From Senegalia massiliensis (GTDB taxonomy: Bacteria > Bacillota > Clostridia > Tissierellales > SIT17), in NCBI RefSeq assembly GCF_009911265.1, contig NZ_QXXA01000005.1, forward strand, positions 1-64,000: DNA of 64,000 nucleotides. The letters are read 5' to 3'. Shown here piece by piece: positions 39,777 through 48,209 of the stretch. The notes under the pieces were generated by a model. It searched no databases. It saw only the letters and a program-made list of their open reading frames with translations, and had not been told where the DNA came from. Both the position numbers and the translations under genes were made by a program. Numbering within the stretch: position 1 is the stretch's first letter; every line of letters begins with the position of its first letter.

Positions 39777-40295
39777 TTAATATATCAAAATTCCAGTTAT
39801 TCCTGCCCCAATTATCCCTACTATAGGACTTATTTTTTTTATTCCTACCAAATAAAATATTGCTATTGCAATAATAGCTCCCTTTATATCTAATATAGAT
39901 TCTTTTCCTACTAAATATAATGCAGATGCTATAAGCGATAATACTATAGGTCTAATTCCAGAAAAAATCCATTCTACATATTTAGAATTTTTAAATCGTT
40001 CTAGAAAGTGAGCTATTGTTATAAGTATTAAAAATGAAGGAAGTATCACTGAAATTGTTGCAATTGCTGAACCTAATACTCCATTTATATTAAAACCTAG
40101 AAATGTAGCTGAATTTATTGCAATAGGGCCTGGAGTTACTTGTGATATAGCAAGCATATCTATAAACTCTTTTGGATTTATCCAACCTCTATTTTTTATC
40201 AATTCTTCTTGTATAAATGGAAGCATAGCAAGCCCTCCACCGAAACTAAATAAACCTATTTTAAAAAATGATAAAAACAATTTTGGTGATATCAT
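39777..40295 (-). CDS. Chromate transporter family protein, half-size (subunit 2)
   Basis: 172-residue membrane protein of the CHR family (PF02417). The N-terminal motif FKIGLFSFGGGLAMLPFIQEE and PGPIAINSATFLGF are typical. Half-size CHR proteins work as pairs; this one overlaps its partner by one base at 40295. Substrate is uncertain: chromate or sulfate-like anions are known for relatives. Confidence 0.88.
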   Translation of the reverse strand: MISPKLFLSFFKIGLFSFGGGLAMLPFIQEELIKNRGWINPKEFIDMLAISQVTPGPIAINSATFLGFNINGVLGSAIATISVILPSFLILITIAHFLERFKNSKYVEWIFSGIRPIVLSLIASALYLVGKESILDIKGAIIAIAIFYLVGIKKISPIVGIIGAGITGILIY

Positions 40296-40840
40296 TATTC
40301 TTTCCTTTCTTCCCTTAATTTATTATATGCTATAGATACAAATGCAGCAGTTAACAATACATATACAGGACTAATCCCAAATATTATAAGAAAAACAGCA
40401 GCTAATATTGATATAATGATTAATATAGGTTTTAATTTAGCAGATATATATAAATTCCATAATGATGCCCCAATAAGTCCTACTACTGCAGGTGTAAGAC
40501 CTTTGAATACTTTTTCTACTATAATATTATCCCTAAATCCGTATACAAATTTAACTACAAATAATATGATTAAAAAGGAAGGAGTTGATACTCCTATTGC
40601 ACAAAAAATAGCACCTTTTATCTTATTTAACTTATAGCCTATAAGTATAGAAGTATTTATAGCAATTGCACCAGGTGATGATTGTGCAACGGCAAGTATA
40701 TCTAAAAATTCTTTTTCAGTTAGCCACCTATTATTATCTACTACTTCTCTTTGTATTAAAGGTAACATAGCATATCCACCACCTATTGTAAATATACCAA
40801 TTTTAAAAAAGGTGATAAAAAACTTAAAAAGATCTTTCAA
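40295..40840 (-). CDS. Chromate transporter family protein, half-size (subunit 1)
   Basis: 181-residue partner of the next gene, with FKIGIFTIGGGYAMLPLIQRE and AQSSPGAIAINTSILIGY. Two short CHR proteins of opposite predicted membrane topology are common in Firmicutes. It starts one base after the prmC stop, so it is co-transcribed with prmC and probably prfA, which is an unusual insertion in an otherwise conserved translation gene pair. Confidence 0.88.
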   Translation of the reverse strand: MKDLFKFFITFFKIGIFTIGGGYAMLPLIQREVVDNNRWLTEKEFLDILAVAQSSPGAIAINTSILIGYKLNKIKGAIFCAIGVSTPSFLIILFVVKFVYGFRDNIIVEKVFKGLTPAVVGLIGASLWNLYISAKLKPILIIISILAAVFLIIFGISPVYVLLTAAFVSIAYNKLREERKE

Positions 40841-40841
40841 G

Positions 40842-41705
40842 CTAGCCCATCCTTCCTATAACTGCTCTATCCCTACCTTGTAGGTCTTTTAATATTAATA
40901 TATCTTTATATCCGTTATCTTTCATTATATTTTTAACACTTTCACCCTGATCATATCCTATTTCATAACATAAAAGTCCATTATATATAAGTTTTTCTTT
41001 TGCTTTTTCTGTTATATATCTATAAAATACTAACCCATCATCTCCACCGTCTAATGCAAGTCTTGGTTCATATTTTGATACTTCTATTTGAAGACTATCA
41101 ATATCTCTTGAAGGAATATAGGGAGGATTTGATACTACTATATCCATTTTTTCGTCTATCTCTGGAAATCCCTCTAAAATATCTTTAGTTATTAACTGTA
41201 CTCTGTCCTCAAGGTTCATTTTCTTTTTATTTTTACGTGCTATTTTTATTGCTTTTTCACTTATATCTACAGAATAAATATATGAATTTTCTATATAGTA
41301 AGCAAGACTAAGTGATATAGCACCACTTCCTGTTCCTATATCTAATATTTTTAATTTTTCTTTGTCATTTTTTCTAGCAAATTTTATTATATATTCAATT
41401 AATATTTCAGTGTCAGGTCTTGGTACGAGTACTCCCTCTGTTACATGGAAATCCAAACCCATAAATTCTTGATTTTTCAGTATATATTGTATCGGGTAAC
41501 CTTGTTTTCTCTTTTCAACTAATTCTTCAAATTTATCTATAATTTCTTTATTTACTATACGATTTGGATGAGTGTAAAGATAGGCTTTATCAACATCTAA
41601 TAAATGCATTACTATAAGCTCTGATTCTAATCTTGGACTTTTTCTTTCTGTTTTTGATAAGGATTTGAAACCTTTTTCCAAAAGGTTTCTTACAGTTGTA
41701 CTCAC
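40842..41705 (-). CDS. prmC: Release factor glutamine N5-methyltransferase
   Basis: 287-residue SAM-dependent methyltransferase that modifies the GGQ glutamine of RF1/RF2. The SAM-binding DIGTGSGAISLSLAY and the catalytic VSNPPYIPS motif are clear. The start is GTG at 41705 with AAAGGGGA upstream. Length is normal. Confidence 0.95.
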   Translation of the reverse strand: MSTTVRNLLEKGFKSLSKTERKSPRLESELIVMHLLDVDKAYLYTHPNRIVNKEIIDKFEELVEKRKQGYPIQYILKNQEFMGLDFHVTEGVLVPRPDTEILIEYIIKFARKNDKEKLKILDIGTGSGAISLSLAYYIENSYIYSVDISEKAIKIARKNKKKMNLEDRVQLITKDILEGFPEIDEKMDIVVSNPPYIPSRDIDSLQIEVSKYEPRLALDGGDDGLVFYRYITEKAKEKLIYNGLLCYEIGYDQGESVKNIMKDNGYKDILILKDLQGRDRAVIGRMG

Positions 41706-41755
41706 TTGAAATGTCCCCTTTCAAAATATTCTATTTAAAATTATAACATAAGCTG

Positions 41756-41791
41756 AAAATCTCTACCAATATTTATTATAGTAGAGATTTT
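41756..41791 (-). terminator. Terminator of the zinc-binding lipoprotein gene
   Basis: 11-bp stem (41756-41766 with 41781-41791), 14-base loop, followed on the minus strand by TTTTCAGC. The T tract is short. Confidence 0.6.
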
Positions 41792-41796
41792 TAATC

Positions 41797-42708
41797 TTAA
41801 TTTAATACTTCACTAAACTTCTCTGAAATATTTTTCATATTGTCAATATAATTTTCTGATAGTGGATCGACCTTTATTGCTTCCCCACCAATTTCCTCTG
41901 CTATAGTTTCTGCTTGTGAACTGCTAAATTCTTGCTGATAAAAAACAAATTTTATATTATTTTCTTTAGCAAAATCTATTACTTCAGTTATTCTTTTAGC
42001 ACTTGCTTCCTTACCTGATTCCTCTATTGCTACCATATTGAGACCATAATCATCAGCAAAATATCCAAATGAAGGATGATAAATTATAAATGACTGACTT
42101 TTTACTCCTTCTAGACTTTGTTTTATACTTTCATCTATTTGATTTAATTCTGCTTTATATTTTTCACTATTTTCAGTGTAAAATTCCTCATTTTCAGAAT
42201 CTAATTCTATCAACTTATCTGTTATAATATCTACTATAGCAATAACTCTTTTAGGTGATAACCATATATGTGGATCTCTACCTTCTTCATGGCTATGCTC
42301 TTCATCTTCTTCATGGCTATGCTCTTCATCTTCCTCAAAATATCTATTGGGAAAATCCTGTTCTATATTATTTGCTAAATGGATTATTTCCATATCTTCA
42401 TTTAAATCTTTTGCCTTTGGAATAATATTTGATTCTTCTGCTGGTACTCCCATAGCAAAATATACTTTAGAGTCACTAAATTTTTGTAACTCTTTTGGTG
42501 AAGGCTGATAATTTGTAGGACTGTTTCCCGGTGGTATCATAGTAACCACTTCTATTTTCTCTTTTGCAATAGAATTTATAAATCCTTTTATTGGTGGTAT
42601 TCCAGCAGCTACAGTTAGCTTGTCACTTTTTTGTGCTTCATTGTTATTATCGGTACAACCTGTTAATACAACTAATAATATTGTTAAAACAATAAATATT
42701 TTCTTCAT
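41797..42708 (-). CDS. Zinc/manganese ABC substrate-binding lipoprotein (ZnuA-like)
   Basis: 303-residue protein with a lipoprotein signal (cleavage before Cys in VVLTGC, about residue 18) and the ZnuA/TroA fold (PF01297). It has the typical acidic His-rich loop, here two copies of EEDEEHSH, followed by DPHIWLSPKR; a further HPSFGYF supplies a ligand. I use the ATG at 42708, preceded by AAGGAGGG. No permease or ATPase is nearby, so it must share a distant transporter or act as a metal chaperone. Confidence 0.92.
   Translation of the reverse strand: MKKIFIVLTILLVVLTGCTDNNNEAQKSDKLTVAAGIPPIKGFINSIAKEKIEVVTMIPPGNSPTNYQPSPKELQKFSDSKVYFAMGVPAEESNIIPKAKDLNEDMEIIHLANNIEQDFPNRYFEEDEEHSHEEDEEHSHEEGRDPHIWLSPKRVIAIVDIITDKLIELDSENEEFYTENSEKYKAELNQIDESIKQSLEGVKSQSFIIYHPSFGYFADDYGLNMVAIEESGKEASAKRITEVIDFAKENNIKFVFYQQEFSSSQAETIAEEIGGEAIKVDPLSENYIDNMKNISEKFSEVLN
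42286..42333. repeat. Perfect 24-base tandem repeat encoding the His-rich loop
   Basis: Two identical 24-base copies in tandem (42286-42309, 42310-42333) inside the zinc-binding lipoprotein gene, each encoding an eight-residue acidic/His unit. Confidence 0.9.
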
Positions 42709-42832
42709 AATTCCCTCCTTAAAACACATACGATTTTACATTTATACTTCTAGTATAACCTTTTGTATTATTTCTAACAGCATTATAAAATTTAATACCC
42801 TTTATAATAGACAGTAATCATAAAGAATAAAC

Positions 42833-42876
42833 TTAAAATAAGATAGATAAATGTACATTTATCTATCTTATTTTAA
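42833..42876 (-). terminator. 44-base perfect palindrome after tdk
   Basis: A perfect 44-base palindrome with no unpaired centre, 20 bases beyond the tdk stop. The outer arms supply A-rich and T-rich tracts, so it should act as an intrinsic terminator, perhaps in both directions. Confidence 0.75.
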
Positions 42877-42895
42877 ATATAGTAAAATTTGAACC

Positions 42896-43474
42896 TTACC
42901 CACGTTTTACTTCATGATGGAGTCTACATCTTGCTTCATAACTTTCTTTTGCTCCTACAAGTATTGTCGGTTCATCATATCTTGCAGGTTTCCCATCTAT
43001 TAATCTTTGAGTTCTTGTTGCAGGATTTCCACAAACCATACATACTGCTGTAAGTTTGTCCACAAATTCTGATATAGCTAATATTTCTGGTGTAGGCCCA
43101 AATGGTTCCCCTCTAAAATCCATATCAAGTCCTGCAACTATTACTCTAAGTCCTCTATTTGCAAGTGTTCTACAAATATGTACTATTCCTCTATCTAAAA
43201 ATTGAATTTCATCTATTCCTACTACTTCTGTATCATCTTCTAATAATTCTAATATCTCTTCAGAATTTGATATACAAATTCCTTCTATTTTATCTCCATT
43301 ATGGGATACTACATCAACTTTTGAATATCTATTATCTATTGCGGGTTTAAATACTTGTACTTTTTGTTTTGCTATCTTTGCTCTTCTAAGCCTTCTTATA
43401 AGTTCTTCACTTTTTCCACTATACATAGGTCCTATTGCAGCTTCTATATATCCATGATCGTTTGGTCCATACAT
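42896..43474 (-). CDS. tdk: Thymidine kinase
   Basis: 192-residue type II thymidine kinase of the nucleotide salvage pathway. The P-loop [11 protein letters not shown], the Walker-B-like GIDEIQFLD, and the zinc-binding Cys pair AVCMVCG plus ARCRLH are present. It follows rpmE by about 80 bases, as in B. subtilis. Confidence 0.95.
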   Translation of the reverse strand: MYGPNDHGYIEAAIGPMYSGKSEELIRRLRRAKIAKQKVQVFKPAIDNRYSKVDVVSHNGDKIEGICISNSEEILELLEDDTEVVGIDEIQFLDRGIVHICRTLANRGLRVIVAGLDMDFRGEPFGPTPEILAISEFVDKLTAVCMVCGNPATRTQRLIDGKPARYDEPTILVGAKESYEARCRLHHEVKRG

Positions 43475-43514
43475 CTAAATCCCCCATTGTCATTAGTATA
43501 TTTTGAAAAAATAA

Positions 43515-43542
43515 AGGTTAGAAGAATTTTCCCTTCTAACCT
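43515..43542 (-). terminator. Terminator of rpmE
   Basis: 10-bp stem (43515-43524 with 43533-43542), 8-base loop, followed on the minus strand by TTTATTTTTTC. Confidence 0.85.
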
Positions 43543-43552
43543 ATAGCTTCTA

Positions 43553-43750
43553 TTACATTCCATATTTTTTCTTGAATTTATCAACACGTCCGCCTTTATC
43601 AATAAACTTTTGACGTCCTGTGAAGAATGGATGACATTCTGAACAAATTTCAACTTTTATATCTTCTTTTGTAGAACCAGTTTCAAATTCATTTCCACAT
43701 GCGCAACGCACTTTAACCGTATTATATTCTGGATGGATTCCTTCTTTCAC
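43553..43750 (-). CDS. rpmE: 50S ribosomal protein L31 (zinc-binding form)
   Basis: 65-residue ribosomal protein. It starts [21 protein letters not shown] and has the second Cys pair in [14 protein letters not shown], so this is the C+ (zinc-ribbon) form. I place the start at the GTG at 43750, which gives the family-typical N-terminus and has AGAGGTG upstream; longer readings from a TTG at 43774 overlap that site. Confidence 0.94.
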   Translation of the reverse strand: MKEGIHPEYNTVKVRCACGNEFETGSTKEDIKVEICSECHPFFTGRQKFIDKGGRVDKFKKKYGM

Positions 43751-43858
43751 TAAAATCACCTCTTTCCGATGCAACTTATAAATTTATGATTTTCATATTT
43801 GTCAGTTTTCAACTAATACATTATAGCACAGAAAAAAAACTTTTGCAAACAACTAAAT

Positions 43859-45451
43859 TTAAATTTTTATCCACAAAATCATTACTACTATAAAGGTTAT
43901 TAACATTATATTTGTAGTAGAAAATGATAAATTCACATGTCTTAATTTCTTTATTATTTTGTAGTCTTTTTCTATTATAAGTTTAAATATTATATATCCT
44001 AAAAATACATTTAATATATAATCAATTATATAACCCATGTCAAATATATTTAAATAAGATACTTCTATTCCAAATAAATTTAACATTATACTTTTTGAAA
44101 ATAATCCTAGAGACAAACAAGTTATAGCTAATATGCCAATAGAAGTTTCACTTGTTCTATGGTGTAATTTGTTTACATTAGAATGACCAAAAAATATCTG
44201 AGAAAATTTTACAAATGAAATTATAGTGCCTAAATTAAGCAAGTTTAACATATTTATTTTTAAACTACTTCCATAAAGTCCATGCTTTATTATTGTTTTA
44301 CTTACATATCCATTAAATAAAGGTGCCCCTGTTATAGATAATATACCAATTATCATAAATATAGAGATAATTGGTGAATCCCTAAAAACGCCTCTTATTT
44401 CTGTAACGCGTCTTGAACCATATCTATTTATAAGTATTCCTGCTGCTAAAAATAGTAATGTCTTAAATATTGCATGATTAAATACATGTAGTGTTCCACC
44501 AATCAAAAGTTCTCCTTCCATAGCACTTATTCCCATAAGCATAATACCTATTTGAGATATTGTATGAAAAGCTAAAATTTGCTTTATATCTTTTTGAGTT
44601 AATGCAAACAAGACACCTAAAAATCCAGTTGCAAAACCTAATAAAAAGAAAAAATCATTTAATAGATCTATATTAAACATCTGATTCATCCGAATAAATG
44701 CATATAATCCACTTTTTACGAGCAGTCCTGAAAGTAAAGCTGATACTCCAGATGGTGCAGCACTATGGGCTCTTGGAAGCCAATTGTATACTGGAAAAAG
44801 TGCTGATTTTACTCCTACTGCTGCCATTATAAATACATAGGATAATTTAACTATATTTGTATCTCTAAAAAATTCTATTTTAACTTTTATTGTGTCCATA
44901 TTAAGTGTACCTGTAAATGAATATAATAAAATTAATCCTAATAGATAAAATAATATGCCTACTGAATTAAAAGCAAGATAATAAAGCCCTGCTCTCACTG
45001 AAAAACCATCTTTTTTATATATTATAAGTATTGTTGAAAGTATTGTTATTATATCTAATACAACAAAAATGTTAAAAAGGTCATTACTAAATAAAAGTGC
45101 TATAAATGCTCCTTCTAGAAATAATAAAAAGAATAAAAACTTATATTCATGTTCTCTTTTATTCCAGCTATATAGTATTATTAAAGTCCAAATAAATATT
45201 GTAAGTGCTACAAAAACCATACTAAGATTATCAATTAGAAATGTAATTCCAATTGCTTTATTCCATGGTCCTAATGTGAATATATGTTTTCTTCCTATAG
45301 TTATAAAATACTTTGAATAAAGTATGTATAAAATTATATTTGTAATCTGGGTTACAAATGCCAAGTAATTTATTCTTCTATCATGTACTAAGTATATTAT
45401 CATTGCTGAAAAAATTGGTATAAATATTAAAAATATCGGTATAAATTTCAT
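43859..45451 (-). CDS. mrpD: Mrp/Mbh antiporter subunit D (NuoL/M-like, MrpD/MbhH)
   Basis: 530-residue proton/cation-translocating membrane subunit with about fourteen segments. Conserved parts are LLFLEGAFIALLFSNDLFN with the TM5 Glu, the helix GVKSALFPVYNWLPRAHSAAPSGVSALLSGLLVKSGLYA with the Lys, and HVFNHAIFKTLLFLAAG. It belongs to the complex I antiporter-like family. It is the last gene of the operon. A collapsed second copy lies directly upstream. Confidence 0.92.
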   Translation of the reverse strand: MKFIPIFLIFIPIFSAMIIYLVHDRRINYLAFVTQITNIILYILYSKYFITIGRKHIFTLGPWNKAIGITFLIDNLSMVFVALTIFIWTLIILYSWNKREHEYKFLFFLLFLEGAFIALLFSNDLFNIFVVLDIITILSTILIIYKKDGFSVRAGLYYLAFNSVGILFYLLGLILLYSFTGTLNMDTIKVKIEFFRDTNIVKLSYVFIMAAVGVKSALFPVYNWLPRAHSAAPSGVSALLSGLLVKSGLYAFIRMNQMFNIDLLNDFFFLLGFATGFLGVLFALTQKDIKQILAFHTISQIGIMLMGISAMEGELLIGGTLHVFNHAIFKTLLFLAAGILINRYGSRRVTEIRGVFRDSPIISIFMIIGILSITGAPLFNGYVSKTIIKHGLYGSSLKINMLNLLNLGTIISFVKFSQIFFGHSNVNKLHHRTSETSIGILAITCLSLGLFSKSIMLNLFGIEVSYLNIFDMGYIIDYILNVFLGYIIFKLIIEKDYKIIKKLRHVNLSFSTTNIMLITFIVVMILWIKI

Positions 45452-45462
45452 AAATTACCTCC

Positions 45463-45629
45463 CTAAAAAACCCAAACCCATATGATCATAAATACGACAG
45501 TAACTAATGAAATCGCATTTGTATTTTCAAAGGATAGATTATAATTTCTTATTTTAATGTGAAAAACTCTATATAATTTAAATCAACTCTAAATATAGCT
45601 ATAAGGATTAGAATAGGTGCAAAATCTAT
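45463..45629 (-). pseudogene. Remnant of a second mrpD-like gene (internal deletion)
   Basis: Between mrpC and mrpD, 167 bases read as a collapsed gene. After GGGAGGG, ATA (where ATG is expected) opens a frame starting IDFAPILILIAIF, like the N-terminus of MrpD proteins. It soon stops, and another frame then reads FKLYRVFHIKIRNYNLSFEN, followed by a hydrophobic helix and a stop 11 bases before mrpD. That tail parallels the MrpD C-terminus (NLSF ... T-N ... MILW). About 440 codons appear to be lost. Alternative: chance similarity in a short spacer, which I think unlikely. Confidence 0.7.
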
Positions 45630-45631
45630 AA

Positions 45632-45967
45632 TTATCCCTCCCTATCAAAAAGCTCCTTCCAACTAAGGGTACCATAATAATGAAATACTTTTATAGCTAA
45701 CATGAGAGATAATGCAGTGATACTTGCTCCTATTACTATTGTTGTTATCATAAGAGCTTGTGGAATAGGATCTACTATTTTTTCCGCTATTCCATTTAAA
45801 ATAGGTATTTCTCCTCCTTCTGTTGCTCCAATACTTAAAAACAATAATATTATTGCTGCTTGAGTTATATTTAAGGAAATAATTGTTTTGATTATCCCTT
45901 TACTAGTTGAAAGTCCGAAAAGTCCTATAAGTACTATTACAAATGAAAGTAATATTTCTAATTTCAC
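45632..45967 (-). CDS. mrpC: Mrp/Mbh antiporter subunit C (NuoK-like)
   Basis: 111-residue NuoK-like subunit with three membrane helices. The region LNITQAAIILLFLSIGATEGGEIP and DPIPQALMITTIVIGASITAL is characteristic of MrpC/MnhC/MbhG. It follows mrpB with no gap and precedes the mrpD remnant. Confidence 0.92.
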   Translation of the reverse strand: MKLEILLSFVIVLIGLFGLSTSKGIIKTIISLNITQAAIILLFLSIGATEGGEIPILNGIAEKIVDPIPQALMITTIVIGASITALSLMLAIKVFHYYGTLSWKELFDREG

Positions 45968-46372
45968 CTATTCACCCTCTTCCATAAATGTAGTCAATAT
46001 TGTTATAAGGCCTGTTGAAACCTTAATACCTATTAGAAAATTTAAGATTAATAAAAATATAGTTTTTACTCCCATACTCATATGTTCTGGAACAAAATTA
46101 GTAAAAAAGCTACCTCTAGTAAATATACTGGTCATTGCTACTAATATAATTATAAAAAAACTATATTTTTCTATTTTAACTAATATTACTATATCTTCTA
46201 ATATTGGTACTTCCACTATATATGTTATTAGTATAGCTGTTGCAAGTATTGCTCCTCCTTGAAATCCACCACCTGGAGATAAATGTCCATTGATTATAAC
46301 ATAAAACCCATATATCAGTATAAATGGAAATAAAATTCTACAAATACATGTTAAAATTTCGGATTTTTTCAT
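45968..46372 (-). CDS. mrpB: Mrp/Mbh antiporter subunit B (MrpB/MbhF)
   Basis: 134-residue membrane protein with the MnhB motif NGHLSPGGGFQGGAILATA, which is the family signature. Four membrane segments. It overlaps the small MbhE-like gene upstream by four bases and abuts mrpC. Confidence 0.92.
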   Translation of the reverse strand: MKKSEILTCICRILFPFILIYGFYVIINGHLSPGGGFQGGAILATAILITYIVEVPILEDIVILVKIEKYSFFIIILVAMTSIFTRGSFFTNFVPEHMSMGVKTIFLLILNFLIGIKVSTGLITILTTFMEEGE

Positions 46373-46629
46373 ATTACATCATCATCCCTTTTAGAAATAA
46401 AAATAATACCTGAAACTGTCACAAGAAGAAGTCCTGCTTCAAATAGTGAATCATATAATCTATAGTCTAAATATATTGCTGTTATAAGATTTTTAGAGCC
46501 TGTTTCTTCTAATCCATTATTAAACAAGTAATTTTTAGCGTAATTATCTACATCCAAATCTATCAAAATAGAAGAAAAACTTAAAAATATTATTACTAGA
46601 AGAATTATAGTTATAATTTTTTTAATCAT
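46369..46629 (-). CDS. MbhE-like small antiporter subunit
   Basis: 86-residue protein with two membrane helices and the central motif NLITAIYLDYRLYDSLFEAGLLL, which is typical of MbhE and of the extreme C-terminal part of MrpA proteins. I use the ATG at 46629, nine bases after AGGAGG; an ATG two codons earlier would be too close to it. It overlaps the preceding MbhD-like gene. Confidence 0.85.
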   Translation of the reverse strand: MIKKIITIILLVIIFLSFSSILIDLDVDNYAKNYLFNNGLEETGSKNLITAIYLDYRLYDSLFEAGLLLVTVSGIIFISKRDDDVI

Positions 46630-47158
46630 AAACATGTTCCTCCTCTACAAATTTCACCTTTACATCTTTATAGTCTCCACAAATTTTACTTAGTCTATTA
46701 GTAATAGTAGATGCTGGATTTCCTTTAAAGACATAATGTTTATCTTCTTTATATATAAATAAGTCCACATTTCTAACTCTAAATACTTCAAATGATATAT
46801 CATTTTTATCTTTTAAAAATACTAGTTTAAGTTGATAATAATCAGTTAATTCTTCTAATATTTTGTATCCTATTCCAGACTTACTTTCTATATCTAGAAA
46901 GCTATCTTCTACACTTCCTAATACTACAATAAACTCCTTTTGCTTAGATATAGCTATTATAAATATAAGGGGTATTATTGCACTTCCTATTGCAGCTTCA
47001 GCAAGTGCCAAGTCTGGTGCCCTATAAAAATAATAAAGAAGAGCTGAAATAAGAGAAAATACTGAAAAGAAAATAACTGATTTTAAATTATTTTTTAATG
47101 TTATTACCGTAATAGATATTATTATTAAAAAAACTTGAAGTAAAATTATTATATTCAT
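46622..47158 (-). CDS. MbhD-like antiporter subunit (DUF4040) with soluble C-terminal extension
   Basis: 178-residue protein. The first 75 residues form three membrane helices with YFYRAPDLALAEAAIGSAIIPLIF, the DUF4040/MbhD motif also found in the C-terminal part of MrpA. The last 100 residues are soluble and charged, containing FEVFRVRNVDLFIYKEDKHYVF, with no match I recognise. Standard MbhD subunits are about 90-100 residues, so the tail is extra. It overlaps mrpG by four bases. Confidence 0.82.
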   Translation of the reverse strand: MNIIILLQVFLIIISITVITLKNNLKSVIFFSVFSLISALLYYFYRAPDLALAEAAIGSAIIPLIFIIAISKQKEFIVVLGSVEDSFLDIESKSGIGYKILEELTDYYQLKLVFLKDKNDISFEVFRVRNVDLFIYKEDKHYVFKGNPASTITNRLSKICGDYKDVKVKFVEEEHVYD

Positions 47159-47463
47159 AATCTCTCCTTATCTGGTTTTGAAGGTATACCATTTAAATAT
47201 GCACTTCTTGCTATGATATGATTACTAACTGGACCTGTAAGTAGCATAAATACTAGTATTATAATAAGTCTTATTGATAATGTGTTTATTCCAACTTTAA
47301 ATATTAGAGCAAATATTATTGTAATAAAAGCCACTGTATCTATATTGCTACTAGTAAGTAATCTAGCATAAATATTTTTGAATCTATATATACCCAAAAC
47401 TCCAAAAAATATAAATATCCATGAAAGAAAAATTAAAATTATCGAAATAATATCAAATATCAT
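47155..47463 (-). CDS. mrpG: Mrp/Mbh antiporter subunit G
   Basis: 102-residue subunit with three membrane helices. The segments GVLGIYRFKNIYARLLTSSNIDTVAF and LTGPVSNHIIARSAYLNGI are family signatures. It overlaps mrpF by four bases. Confidence 0.92.
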   Translation of the reverse strand: MIFDIISIILIFLSWIFIFFGVLGIYRFKNIYARLLTSSNIDTVAFITIIFALIFKVGINTLSIRLIIILVFMLLTGPVSNHIIARSAYLNGIPSKPDKERL

Positions 47464-47720
47464 TTTTGTCTTCCTCCTCTAAGTAAAAATCTTGAAAGAA
47501 GCGTTATAGTCAAAAATCCTATGATCCCATAAGATATTGCAATATCTAAAAGCATTGAACTTTCTTTATATATTCCATATATTGTTATAAGAAGTATTGT
47601 ATGTGCTGAAATTAAATTAAGGCACATTAGCCTGTCCCAAAGAGTAGGCCCTTTTACCATTTTTATTAAAACAAAAAACATTGCAATTATCAAAACAACC
47701 ATAGTTATGATTAAAAACAT
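47460..47720 (-). CDS. mrpF: Mrp/Mbh antiporter subunit F
   Basis: 86-residue subunit with three membrane helices, including KGPTLWDRLMCLNLISAHTILL and YGIIGFLTITLLSRFLLRG, both typical for MrpF/MnhF. Located between mrpE and mrpG. Confidence 0.92.
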   Translation of the reverse strand: MFLIITMVVLIIAMFFVLIKMVKGPTLWDRLMCLNLISAHTILLITIYGIYKESSMLLDIAISYGIIGFLTITLLSRFLLRGGRQK

Positions 47721-47723
47721 ATA

Positions 47724-48209
47724 TCAATTCTCCTTTTTAATAAAGAGTTTTTCAAATTTCTCTTTGATATTTTTTTCTGCGTCTCCATTTTCATCTTGCC
47801 TTATATATAATACGATTAATTTGTTGTCTTTTTTATCTACAGTAATTGTCCCTGGTGTAAGTGTTATTGAATTAGCTACAAGTGTAATCAAAAAAGAATC
47901 TTTTAAATCTAGCTCTATCTCCAATATAGAAGGATCATATTCATCTTTTATTATGCTTTTCATCAGATCTATAGAAGATATATAAATTTCTGAAATAAGA
48001 ATAAATATGTACTTTATCCATGTATAAATACTAGGAAACGAAAATAAAAATCCGTTTTCAGTATATAGTAATCCATAAGACAAATAGGTTACTATAAAAG
48101 AAACTATAATCCCTCCTATTATATTTAAAATCTCTAAATTAAGAGTAAGTAACATCCAAAATATAAATAGAATAATAAACATCTTAGGGTGAAATTTCTT
48201 TACTTTCAT
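47724..48209 (-). CDS. mrpE: Mrp/Mbh antiporter subunit E
   Basis: 161-residue protein with two to three N-terminal membrane segments and a soluble C-terminus with LVANSITLTPGTITVDKKDN, the MnhE signature. The start overlaps the stop of the preceding gene by one base. It begins the EFG part of the operon. Confidence 0.92.
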   Translation of the reverse strand: MKVKKFHPKMFIILFIFWMLLTLNLEILNIIGGIIVSFIVTYLSYGLLYTENGFLFSFPSIYTWIKYIFILISEIYISSIDLMKSIIKDEYDPSILEIELDLKDSFLITLVANSITLTPGTITVDKKDNKLIVLYIRQDENGDAEKNIKEKFEKLFIKKEN

